14,866 nucleotides of DNA from an uncultured Curvibacter sp. (lineage in GTDB: Bacteria > Pseudomonadota > Gammaproteobacteria > Burkholderiales > Burkholderiaceae), in NCBI GenBank assembly GCA_946481355.1, contig CAMLNH010000021.1, forward strand, positions 1 through 14,866, read 5' to 3'. Below, one piece after another: positions 6,426-13,401 of this stretch. Each line of letters starts with the position of its first letter. The first letter of the stretch is position 1. The notes beneath the pieces are model-generated. The model searched no databases. It was not told the DNA's origin and saw only the letters and a list, made by a program, of their open reading frames with translations. The position numbers and the translations under genes are program-made.

Positions 6426-7544
6426 TTCGATTCCTCCATCCGCAAGGAGCTGGCGCGCAGCTTTGGCGCCACGCTGATCGTGCTGGTCACGGTGGTCATG
6501 ACCATGACCCTGATCCGTGCCCTGGGCCTGGCCTCGCGCGGCAGCGTCAACCCGCAGGACGTGATGCTCGTGATGGGCTACACGGTGCTGACCTACCTGC
6601 CCAACCTCATGAACCTGGGCCTCTTCGTCGCCGTGGTCATGACGCTGTCGCGCCTGTACGCCGACAGCGAGATGGTGATCTGGTTCTCCAGCCGTGTCGG
6701 CCTGGGCAGCCTGCTCAAGCCCCTGCTGCGTTTTGCCTGGCCGGTGCTGCTGGCCATCGGCGTGCTCGCGCTTTTCGTTCGGCCCTGGGCCAAGGACCAG
6801 ATCGACGAGATGCGCGCCCAGTACGAGCGCCGCGGTGATCTGGAACGGGTGCAGCCCGGCCAGTTCCAGGAGTCGTCCGACGGTTCGCGCGTCTTCTTTG
6901 TTGAAAAAGGCGATATCGACGAGCTCAAGGCCAGCAACGTCTTCGTCGCCACCTCGGAGCGCGGCAAGCGCACCGTGATCTCTGCACGCAGCGGCTACAC
7001 CGAGCTGGTCGACGGCGACCGCTTTCTCGTGCTTGAACGCGGCCAGCGCCTGGAAAGCGAGGCCGGCGAGACGGGCGTCAAAGTCAGTGAGTTCGAGGAG
7101 TACCGCATGCTGGTCGCACGCGACCCGCTGGTGCGTGGTGCGGTCGATTCGCTCAACAGCCGCCCGACGATGGAGCTGATCCGCCAGCCCACGCGCGAGA
7201 ACCTGGGCGAGCTCACCATGCGCATCGGCTATGCCATGGCCTCGCTCAACCTCATCATCTTCGCGCTCGCGGCGACCCGCATCAACCCGCGCGTGAGCCG
7301 TACCGGCAACCTGCTGTTCTCGCTGCTGCTGTTCCAGATCTATCTGAACCTTCTGATCCTGGGCCAGAACTGGATCGCGCGCGGCCAGGCCAGCTTCGGC
7401 GTCTTCAATGTGCTGCTGCACGGTGGCATGCTCAGCGCCGGCCTGCTCTGGCTGGCCAAGCGCCACTACAACTGGAACTGGTGGCCGGTACGCGGCGCTG
7501 CCGCCGAACGGCAAACATCCGCCACCGGGGGCAGTCCGGCATGA
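6420..7544 (+). CDS. lptF: LPS export ABC transporter permease LptF
   Basis: The 374-residue product is an LptF/LptG (YjgP/YjgQ) family permease. It has membrane helices at about residues 10-37, 45-85 and 95-120, a periplasmic beta-jellyroll domain (about 125-255), and three more membrane helices (about 265-355). ELARSFGATLIVLVTVV at the N-terminus and GRLYADSEM-like text (SRLYADSEMVIWFSS) are typical of LptF. With LptG and two LptB ATPases it extracts lipopolysaccharide from the inner membrane and passes it to LptC. The ATG at 6420 was chosen because it starts the recognised N-terminus; the frame is open upstream but lies inside pepA. It overlaps lptG by an ATGA junction, so translation is likely coupled. 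The divergent pepA arrangement is the same as in E. coli. Confidence 0.94.
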   Translation: MLFDSSIRKELARSFGATLIVLVTVVMTMTLIRALGLASRGSVNPQDVMLVMGYTVLTYLPNLMNLGLFVAVVMTLSRLYADSEMVIWFSSRVGLGSLLKPLLRFAWPVLLAIGVLALFVRPWAKDQIDEMRAQYERRGDLERVQPGQFQESSDGSRVFFVEKGDIDELKASNVFVATSERGKRTVISARSGYTELVDGDRFLVLERGQRLESEAGETGVKVSEFEEYRMLVARDPLVRGAVDSLNSRPTMELIRQPTRENLGELTMRIGYAMASLNLIIFALAATRINPRVSRTGNLLFSLLLFQIYLNLLILGQNWIARGQASFGVFNVLLHGGMLSAGLLWLAKRHYNWNWWPVRGAAAERQTSATGGSPA

Positions 7545-8653
7545 TGCACACCATCCGCCGTCTGTTGCACCGCGAGATCTTCGCCGCGGTGATCTATGTG
7601 ACCCTGGGCTTCCTGGCGCTGTTCGCCTTCTTCGATTTCGTCGACCAGCTCGCCTCGGTAGGCAAGCCCAATATGCCGGGCTACCAGATCCCGCAGGCCG
7701 CGCTGTACGTGCTGCTGCTCGTGCCCAGCCACCTCTACGAACTGCTGCCCATCACCGTGCTGATCGGCACCATCTACGTCATGACGCGGCTGGCGCAGAG
7801 CTCCGAATTCACCATCCTGCGCACCAGCGGCCTGGGGCCCTGGCGTGCGCTGCGCATGTTGCTGGCCGCGGGCTTCACCTTCGCCCTGCTGACCTTCGTG
7901 ATCGGCGACTACCTCACGCCCTGGGCCGACCGCACGGGCCAGCTGCTGCGCGCCCACTACCAGGGCAACATCCTGACCGTGGGCCAGACCGGCGCATGGC
8001 TGCGCGAGCGTGAACCCTATGCCCAGTACGGCGTCAACGTCGGCTCGCTCGCGCCCGACGGTTCCATGCGCGACGTGCGCATCTTCGAGTTCGACAACCA
8101 GAGCTCGCTGGTCTCCATGATGCAGGCCCCCGTGGCGCGCTTCACCGAAGACGAGGCCTGGCTGCTCGAAAACGTCGAACGCACCGAATTCAACGCCGGC
8201 GGCGCCCAGCTCAGCCGCATCGAACGCACGACGGTGCCCGTCTTCCGCTGGCCCACGGCCATCTCGGCGGAAATGATCTCGGCCGCCGTGCTCAAGCCCG
8301 ACCGCATGAGCGCGGTCGACCTGTTCCAGTACATCCGCCACCTCAAAGCCAATGCCCAGAGCGCCGAGCGCTACGAGATCGAGTTCTGGAAAAAAGTCTT
8401 CTACCCCCTGTCCTGCCTGGTCATGGTCATGATGGCCCTGCCCTTCGCCTACCTGCACTTCCGCAGCGAAGGCATCTCGCTCTACGTCTTCGGCGGCGTC
8501 ATGGCCGGCATCAGCTTCTTCTTCCTCAACAACATGTTCGGCTACATCGGCGAACTCCAGCGCTGGACGCCCTGGATCACCGCCGCCGCGCCCGGCTTCA
8601 TCTTCATGGTGATATCGCTGGGTGCCTTCGGCTGGCTCGTCCTGCGCAGGTGA
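7541..8653 (+). CDS. lptG: LPS export ABC transporter permease LptG
   Basis: The 370-residue product is the partner permease of LptF. Helices lie at about residues 12-35, 55-90 and 100-125, a jellyroll periplasmic domain at about 130-265, and C-terminal helices at about 285-365 (FYPLSCLVMVMMALPFAY and LYVFGGVMAGISFFFL are typical). The start at 7541 overlaps the lptF stop (ATGA) and is preceded by GGGGG at 7527-7531; a second ATG follows immediately at 7544. It works with LptF, LptB and LptC to deliver LPS to the Lpt bridge. The gene overlaps or abuts the following chelatase gene, so the run may continue into the downstream genes. Confidence 0.94.
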   Translation: MMHTIRRLLHREIFAAVIYVTLGFLALFAFFDFVDQLASVGKPNMPGYQIPQAALYVLLLVPSHLYELLPITVLIGTIYVMTRLAQSSEFTILRTSGLGPWRALRMLLAAGFTFALLTFVIGDYLTPWADRTGQLLRAHYQGNILTVGQTGAWLREREPYAQYGVNVGSLAPDGSMRDVRIFEFDNQSSLVSMMQAPVARFTEDEAWLLENVERTEFNAGGAQLSRIERTTVPVFRWPTAISAEMISAAVLKPDRMSAVDLFQYIRHLKANAQSAERYEIEFWKKVFYPLSCLVMVMMALPFAYLHFRSEGISLYVFGGVMAGISFFFLNNMFGYIGELQRWTPWITAAAPGFIFMVISLGAFGWLVLRR

Positions 8654-8658
8654 TCTGT

Positions 8659-9018
8659 ATGTCACGCGGCCTCATCCTCTTTGCCCACGGCTCGCGCGAT
8701 CCGCAGTGGCGCGCCCCCATGGAATCCGTCGCTGCCCGCGCTGCGGCCCTGGACCCGCAGGCCCGCGTGGCCTGCGCCTACCTGGAACTGATGGAACCCG
8801 ACCTGCCCGCCTGCGCCGCCACGCTGGCCGCCGAAGGCGTGCACGAGATCACCATCGTGCCCATGTTCCTGGGCATCGGCCGCCATGCGCGCGAGGACCT
8901 GCCCGTGCTCGTCGAGCAGCTGCGCCGCGACCACCCGCAGGTGCATTTCCAGCTGCGCCCCGCCATCGGCGAGGACGAGCGCGTGGTCGACATGCTGGCG
9001 CGCATTGCGCTGGCCTGA
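8659..9018 (+). CDS. CbiX/SirB-type sirohydrochlorin chelatase family protein (short form)
   Basis: This 119-residue protein is a short, single-domain CbiX-type class II chelatase. The two metal-binding histidines of the family are present: H10 in LFAHGSRDP and H76 in PMFLGIGRHAREDLP. Family members insert cobalt, iron or nickel into sirohydrochlorin for cobalamin, siroheme or related tetrapyrroles; short forms act as homodimers. The metal cannot be decided here. The ATG at 8659 is preferred since CAGG (8646-8650) gives suitable spacing; a GTG at 8650 overlapping the lptG stop is an alternative adding three residues. No other tetrapyrrole gene is present, so its placement behind lptG may reflect only transcriptional convenience. 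Confidence 0.9.
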   Translation: MSRGLILFAHGSRDPQWRAPMESVAARAAALDPQARVACAYLELMEPDLPACAATLAAEGVHEITIVPMFLGIGRHAREDLPVLVEQLRRDHPQVHFQLRPAIGEDERVVDMLARIALA

Positions 9019-9032
9019 GGCCCGCGCCTGCC

Positions 9033-9038
9033 TACAAT
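9033..9038 (+). promoter_or_regulatory. Possible -10 element (TACAAT) directly before the UbiA-type gene
   Basis: TACAAT lies 12 bases before the ATG at 9050. Transcription would start about five bases before the ATG, giving an almost leaderless message; fittingly, no purine-rich ribosome site precedes that ATG. The -35 region (about 9010-9015, CTGGCC) is poor. It could give the four-gene envelope block its own promoter separate from lptFG. Confidence 0.42.
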
Positions 9039-9049
9039 CGCGCGCAACC

Positions 9050-9922
9050 ATGAGCTCCCAGACCTCCACCCCGCTCGCCCTGCTGCGCCTGATGCGCCCG
9101 CACCAGTGGCTCAAGAACATCTTCGTCTTCGCCGGCCTGATGTTCAGCCACACCTGGCACCGCAGCCCGCTGGTCGAGCAGGTGCTCTGGGCCTTCCTGG
9201 CCTTCTGTGCCGCGTCCAGCCTGGTCTACATCCTCAACGACTGGCGCGACCGCGCGGCCGATGCCCAGCACCCCACCAAACGCCTGCGCCCGCTGGCCAG
9301 CGGCGCGGTGAGTCCGCAGGCGGCGCTGGGCCTGGCCGCCGTCCTGGGACTGCTGGTGCTTGCGCTGGCCTGGGGCCGCACCACGTTGCTGCTCCTGCTG
9401 GGCTGCTATGTGGCGCTCAACCTCGCCTACAGCTGGAAACTCAAGCACGTGCCCGTGGTCGACGTCTCCATCATCGCCAGCGGCTTCATGCTGCGCCTGC
9501 TGGCCGGCACCGTGGCCGTGGGCATTCCGCCCTCGCGCTGGCTGCTGCTCACGGGCCTGTTCATTGCGCTCTTCCTGGGTTTCTCCAAGCGCAAGGCCGA
9601 GACCTTCCACGCACCCGACCAGCAACGCGCCGTGCTGGAGCACTACCCGCCGGCCCTGCTCGACACCTTCATGGCCGCCACCATGACGGCCACCGTCATC
9701 ACCTACGGCCTCTACGCCACCAGCATCGAGGCCCTGCAGCAGCATGGCGGGCGCCTGATCTACACCGTGCCCCTGGTGGTCTTCGGCCTGTTGCGCTACA
9801 CCTACCAGGTGCACCGCGGCCGCGGTGAGGACGTCTCGCGCGATCTGCTGCGCGACCCCTGGATCGTCGCCGCCGGCATCGCCTGGCTGGCCATTTTTCT
9901 CGCCACGCGGCTCTGGCGCTGA
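9050..9922 (+). CDS. UbiA-superfamily prenyltransferase, polyprenyl-phosphate phosphoribosyltransferase (DPPR synthase) type
   Basis: This 290-residue integral membrane protein with about eight hydrophobic helices carries the signature of the decaprenyl-phosphate phosphoribosyltransferase branch (mycobacterial Rv3806c/UbiA, Rhizobium NoeC type), not of the quinone or heme O branches. RPHQWLKN is at 16-23. The first Asp motif NDWRDRAAD (63-71) fits NDxxDxxxD and is followed by HPTKRLRP (74-81). The second site is YSWKLKHVPVVD (127-138). Known members move 5-phosphoribose from PRPP to a polyprenyl phosphate on the cytoplasmic side, giving the precursor of polyprenyl-phosphate ribose or arabinose. 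The ATG at 9050 is the start of the recognised N-terminus; the frame is open upstream inside the chelatase gene. The next three genes fit a lipid-linked pentose pathway. The substrate is inferred. Confidence 0.83.
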   Translation: MSSQTSTPLALLRLMRPHQWLKNIFVFAGLMFSHTWHRSPLVEQVLWAFLAFCAASSLVYILNDWRDRAADAQHPTKRLRPLASGAVSPQAALGLAAVLGLLVLALAWGRTTLLLLLGCYVALNLAYSWKLKHVPVVDVSIIASGFMLRLLAGTVAVGIPPSRWLLLTGLFIALFLGFSKRKAETFHAPDQQRAVLEHYPPALLDTFMAATMTATVITYGLYATSIEALQQHGGRLIYTVPLVVFGLLRYTYQVHRGRGEDVSRDLLRDPWIVAAGIAWLAIFLATRLWR

Positions 9923-9936
9923 CGCCACCCATCCGC

Positions 9937-10845
9937 GTGAAGCTCCCGCTCAAGCCCCTGCTGCTGGTCATCGGTGGTGCCGCCACCGTCTACGCGGTGC
10001 TGCTGCTGCTCACGGGCGATGCGCCGCTGGCGCAGCTCGGCCAGACCCTGTGGACCCCCGTCGGTGCGGCCGCCGCCGCCCTGTGCCTGCTCAACTACGT
10101 CCTGCGCGGCCTGCGCTGGCGCGGCTGGATGGCGCACTATGGCCGCGCCTTCGGTGTGCGGCGCGGCCTGCGCCTCTACCTCGCGGGCTACACCTTCACC
10201 CCCACGCCCGGCAATGTGGGCGAGGCCGCGCGCGGCCTGCTGCTGCGCGAGCCGCTGGGCGCGGCCGACAGCCTGGCCGTCTTCGGTGCCGAGCGCGTGG
10301 CCGATCTGCTGGCCCTGCTGCTGCTGACCCTGCCCGGGCTCTGGTGGCTGCTGCAGCGGCCGCAAGCCGCAGCCTGGCAATGGCCGCTGATCCTGAGCCT
10401 GCTCTTCGCCGGCCTGCTGCTGACCGCCGTGCTCTACCGGCAACGCCACCGCCTGTTCACGCGCCTGCCCTGGCTGCAGTCGGCCTGGCGCTGTCTGTCC
10501 CACCGGCCTTGGCTCTGGCTGGCCCAGACCCTCGTGGCCTGGGCCGCACAAGGCCTGGCCCTGTGGCTGCTCTGCCTGGAGCTGGGCGTGCCGATCGCCA
10601 CCGAGCTGGCCACCGGCTTCTACGCCCTGGCCATGGTGGGCGGCGCGCTCTCGCTGCTGCCGGCCGGCCTGGGCGGCACCGAAGCCCTGCTGACCGGCCT
10701 GCTCGTGCTGCACGGCGCGGGCCTGGCCGCGGCCCTGGCCATCACCGTGCTGGCACGTCTGCTCACGCTCTGGCTGGCCGTGGGCCTGGGCGCGCTCGCA
10801 CTCCTCTATAGTGCGCTTGTTTCCCGCGACATCTCCCTGCGCTGA
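9937..10845 (+). CDS. YbhN/UPF0104 (LPG-synthase TM region) multi-pass membrane protein, possible lipid-sugar flippase
   Basis: The 302-residue product has about eight membrane helices and the motifs of the YbhN/AglD/MprF-N-domain family: LRGLRWRGW (56-64), TPGNVGEAARG (90-100), ERVADL (119-124) and LLPAGLGGTEALL (240-252). In MprF this domain flips lysyl-phosphatidylglycerol; in many gene clusters the stand-alone form is next to glycosyltransferases. Here it follows the UbiA-type gene after 14 bases and overlaps the glycosyltransferase gene by one base (TGATG), so it may carry the lipid-linked sugar to the periplasmic face. GTG at 9937 is the only suitable start and has a weak ribosome site. 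The flippase role is inference from family and position. Confidence 0.8.
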   Translation: MKLPLKPLLLVIGGAATVYAVLLLLTGDAPLAQLGQTLWTPVGAAAAALCLLNYVLRGLRWRGWMAHYGRAFGVRRGLRLYLAGYTFTPTPGNVGEAARGLLLREPLGAADSLAVFGAERVADLLALLLLTLPGLWWLLQRPQAAAWQWPLILSLLFAGLLLTAVLYRQRHRLFTRLPWLQSAWRCLSHRPWLWLAQTLVAWAAQGLALWLLCLELGVPIATELATGFYALAMVGGALSLLPAGLGGTEALLTGLLVLHGAGLAAALAITVLARLLTLWLAVGLGALALLYSALVSRDISLR

Positions 10846-12380
10846 TGAACCTCACGTCCCAAGACTCCGCCCTGAACCTGCCGCGCTGGCTGCTCGTGAC
10901 CGCGCTCGGCGCCCTGGCCCTGCGCCTGTGGATCGCCATGGCCCTGCCGATCACCGGTGACGAGGCCTTCTTCTACTGGTGGGGCGTCTACCCCGATTGG
11001 GGCTACTCCGACCACCCGCCCATGGTGGGCTGGCTGATCTGGCTCATGCGCACGCTCTTCGGCGAGGCGACCTGGGCCATCCGTCTGCCCATCGTGCTGC
11101 TGCCCCTGGCCGTGGGCGGCCTGGTCTGGTGGGCCTTCCAACCCCTCCACCGTGAACGCGCCGCCTGGGCCGCGCTGCTGATCTGGCTGGCCCCGCTGAA
11201 CTGGATCACCGCCCTGATCACCACCGACACGCCGCTGATCTTCTGGTCCGTGCTCTCGGCCGCGCTGCTGCTGCGCGCCGAGCGGCGTGCGCAGGTTGAC
11301 GGCGGCACCCTGGGCCTCTACGCCCTGTCCGGCCTGGCCCTGGGCTGCGCCTTCCTCTCCAAATACTTCTCCGTGGTGCTGGGCCTGGCCTATCTGGCGT
11401 ACTTCGCGCTCTACCGGCGCGAACGCTGGAAAGCCTTCGTGCTGCTCGTGCTCTGTGCCCTGCCCGGCCCGGCGATCAACATCGCGTGGAACATGGACCA
11501 TGGCTGGTCCAACATCATGTTCAACGCCATCAACCGCAACGAAGACGCCGCCTTCGAGCTGCGCAAACCCTTCATGTACCTGGGCATGCTGGCCTACCTG
11601 CTCACGCCGGCGCTGCTCTGGCTGGGCTGGAAGCACCGCAGCGCGCTGCGCGAGACCGCACGCCGCCAGCGCCTGCTGGCCCTGCTGCTCGTGGTGCCGC
11701 TGCTCTTCTTCGCCCTGCTCTCGTTCAAGAAGGTCGTGGGCCTGCACTGGGTCCTGTCCTTCTACCCCTTCGCCTTCGCGCTGTTCGCGCTGGCCCTGCC
11801 CGAAGCCGCACTGAAGTCCGCGGCCAAGGGACTGGCCTGGTTCACGGGCGCGCACGTCGTGCTGGTACTGGGCATCTCCTTCACCACGCTGGAGCAATGG
11901 TCCGGCAAGCCGGGCTACACGAGTTTCGTGCGCGCCTTCCGCACGCCCGAGCTGCTGGCTCAGGTGCGCACGCCCGACAGCGTGCTCATGGCCAACGCCT
12001 ACTCGCCCGCCGCGGTTTACGGCTATGTGCTGCAGCAGTACGTGCCGGTCTTCGGTCCCGGCAAGTTCCACGCGCGCCAGGACGACCAGCTCGTGGACTA
12101 CGCCGTCTACCAGGGCAAGACCATCCGCGTGCTCATGGCCGACGCGCCGAACCTGGCCGACTACAGCCCTTACTTCGAGAACGTGCGCGCCTTCACGGTG
12201 CAGCAAAGCGGCGTGACCTTCCACGTCGTCGAAGGCCGCAACTTCAACTACGAGGCCTACCGAAAAGGCGTGCTCGGTGAGGTCTTCAAGCGCTACTACA
12301 ACATCCCCTCCTGGCTGCCCATGACCGGCTGCCCCTACTGTGTGCGCTACTGCGGCCAGGTGCAATGTCCGAAACCGTGA
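10845..12380 (+). CDS. GT-C fold glycosyltransferase, ArnT/PMT (GT39/GT83)-like, with Cys-rich tail
   Basis: This 511-residue polytopic protein has about ten hydrophobic helices over residues 14-375 followed by a soluble, presumably periplasmic C-terminal domain. The first external loop has the acidic pair D39-E40 in TGDEAFFYWWG and the DHPP motif (56-59), both typical of the Dol-P-Man mannosyltransferase/ArnT superfamily. These enzymes use polyprenyl-phosphate sugars as donors on the outer face of the inner membrane. ArnT itself adds aminoarabinose to lipid A, but this gene has no arn genes around it, so donor and acceptor are unknown. Its last residues hold four cysteines (C496, C499, C503, C508), unusual for the family. 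The gene is coupled to both neighbours: one-base overlap with the flippase-like gene and 16-base overlap with the HAD gene. Confidence 0.85.
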   Translation: MNLTSQDSALNLPRWLLVTALGALALRLWIAMALPITGDEAFFYWWGVYPDWGYSDHPPMVGWLIWLMRTLFGEATWAIRLPIVLLPLAVGGLVWWAFQPLHRERAAWAALLIWLAPLNWITALITTDTPLIFWSVLSAALLLRAERRAQVDGGTLGLYALSGLALGCAFLSKYFSVVLGLAYLAYFALYRRERWKAFVLLVLCALPGPAINIAWNMDHGWSNIMFNAINRNEDAAFELRKPFMYLGMLAYLLTPALLWLGWKHRSALRETARRQRLLALLLVVPLLFFALLSFKKVVGLHWVLSFYPFAFALFALALPEAALKSAAKGLAWFTGAHVVLVLGISFTTLEQWSGKPGYTSFVRAFRTPELLAQVRTPDSVLMANAYSPAAVYGYVLQQYVPVFGPGKFHARQDDQLVDYAVYQGKTIRVLMADAPNLADYSPYFENVRAFTVQQSGVTFHVVEGRNFNYEAYRKGVLGEVFKRYYNIPSWLPMTGCPYCVRYCGQVQCPKP

Positions 12381-13003
12381 ACGATGGTGCCGCACCGCCC
12401 GTGGTTGCGGCTTTCGACTTCGACGGCACGCTGACCTGGCGTGACACCCTGGGCCCCTTTCTGCGCCGCCTGCTCGGCACGCCGGGCTACCTCTGGCTGC
12501 TCTTCGCCTGCAGCCCCTGGTTGATCGCCTTTGTGCTGCGCCTCACCAGCAACCACCGCGCCAAGGCCAAGTTGCTGCAGACCGCACTGGCGGGTCGGCC
12601 TGTCGATGAGGTGGCGCGCTGCGCACGGGCCTATGTGCAGCACGACCTTCCCCTGCAATGGCGGCCCTGGGCGCTGCAACGCCTGGTCGAGCACCAGAAG
12701 CAGGGGCACCGCTGCGTGCTCGTCAGCGCGTCGACCAGCCCCTACATGCATCTGGTGGGCGAGAGCCTGTGCGTCGACGCCGTGCTCTGTACCGAGATGG
12801 AAGTGCTCGATGGCCGCTACAGCGGCAAGATGGCCACGCCCAACTGCCATGGCGAGGAAAAGGTGCGCCGCCTGCAGGCCTGGCTGGCACAGCGGTACGC
12901 TGAAACACAGCCCGAGCTGCACGCCTATGGGGACACGGCCGGAGACCGGCCCATGCTGCGGCTGGCCCGGCAGGCCTGGTACCGCGAGAAACGCTGGCCC
13001 TGA
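12365..13003 (+). CDS. HAD-IB family phosphatase (PSPase-like)
   Basis: The 212-residue protein has all four HAD motifs: DFDGT with nucleophile D18 and acid/base D20, motif II S121 in VLVSAST, K166 in GEEK, and GDTAGD with D190 and D194. The cap between motifs I and II contains a hydrophobic stretch (about 42-60), as in HAD-IB proteins that work near the membrane. HAD-IB domains are found fused to UbiA-type phosphoribosyltransferases in many bacteria, so a natural role here is removing the 5-phosphate from polyprenyl-phosphoryl-phosphoribose. That is inference. The ATG at 12365 lies inside the end of the glycosyltransferase gene (16-base overlap), implying coupled translation. Phosphoserine phosphatase is less likely because the cap and context differ. 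Confidence 0.86.
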   Translation: MSETVNDGAAPPVVAAFDFDGTLTWRDTLGPFLRRLLGTPGYLWLLFACSPWLIAFVLRLTSNHRAKAKLLQTALAGRPVDEVARCARAYVQHDLPLQWRPWALQRLVEHQKQGHRCVLVSASTSPYMHLVGESLCVDAVLCTEMEVLDGRYSGKMATPNCHGEEKVRRLQAWLAQRYAETQPELHAYGDTAGDRPMLRLARQAWYREKRWP

Positions 13004-13026
13004 GTCCGGGCCCCGGCAGCCGCAGC

Positions 13027-13314
13027 TTACTTCGCGGGTTCCTTGCGCATGGATTTGTCGTTCGGCTTGACCTTGAGGTCATTCGGGTTCACGCCCGTCA
13101 GACCACCCTGCCGCGGGGCCGGCGCGCCACTGTTCATGCCGGAAGTCGGCTTGTTGCTGTTCATGCTGCCGTAGGCCGGCTCCTTGCTCATGAGCTTGTC
13201 GTTGGCCTGCGGCTTGTTGCTGTTCATGCCGCCCCCAGACTGTGCAGCCGCCGGCCCGGCCAGCAGCACGCCCAGAAACAACGTCAGCCACGATCTTGTC
13301 CATCGTCTGTGCAT
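13027..13314 (-). CDS. Small secreted protein with repeated MNSNKP / NDKxMxKEPA motifs, function unknown
   Basis: Starting at the ATG at 13314, which follows GAGGAGA, the product is 95 residues. A signal peptide (RRWTRSWLTLFLGVLLAG, cleavage after A24 before Q25) is followed by a low-complexity hydrophilic mature part. That part holds MNSNKP at 30-35 and 51-56, a shortened MNSG at 60-63, and two copies of NDKxMxKEPA (38-47 and 85-94). It is rich in Asn, Lys, Pro, Ser, Gly and Met, and has no Cys. It is likely intrinsically disordered in the periplasm or secreted. The frame is open upstream of 13314, but that part lacks a ribosome site and would hide the signal peptide. I do not recognise the family. 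A well-formed promoter lies upstream, so it is probably expressed alone. It ends convergently with the HAD gene, 23 bases away. Confidence 0.78.
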   Translation of the reverse strand: MHRRWTRSWLTLFLGVLLAGPAAAQSGGGMNSNKPQANDKLMSKEPAYGSMNSNKPTSGMNSGAPAPRQGGLTGVNPNDLKVKPNDKSMRKEPAK

Positions 13315-13349
13315 GCTGAATCTCCTCGGTGGCGGGTATCGCCTGAAGC

Positions 13350-13377
13350 AGTATAGGTAGCCGTATCCATCTGGCAA
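13350..13377 (-). promoter_or_regulatory. Sigma70-type promoter of the small secreted protein gene
   Basis: On the minus strand TTGCCA (13372-13377) and TATACT (13350-13355) are separated by 16 bases; each matches five of six consensus positions. The predicted start near 13343 gives a leader of about 29 bases holding the GAGGAGA ribosome site. This is the best-formed promoter in the window, suggesting steady expression. Confidence 0.68.
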
Positions 13378-13401
13378 CCCGGGCAGGGAAACGCGGCAAA
13401 A

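Noticed and set aside
6398..6550. 51-codon upstream extension of pepA
   Set aside because: It lies inside lptF on the other strand, lacks PepA similarity, and the ATG at 6397 has a good ribosome site and the normal family N-terminus.
9050..9922. 4-hydroxybenzoate octaprenyltransferase (UbiA proper)
   Set aside because: The HPTKRxRP segment after the first Asp motif and the YSxxLKHxPVxD second motif are those of the phosphoribosyltransferase branch, not of the ubiquinone enzyme.
10806..12395. Long open frame (about 529 codons) on the minus strand opposite the GT-C glycosyltransferase
   Set aside because: Shadow frame: Gln/His/Gly/Glu-rich low-complexity translation, fully antisense to a convincing membrane enzyme.
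13006..13016. GC-rich near-palindrome between the HAD and small-protein genes as a terminator
   Set aside because: The loop would be only one to three bases and no T-run follows on either strand.
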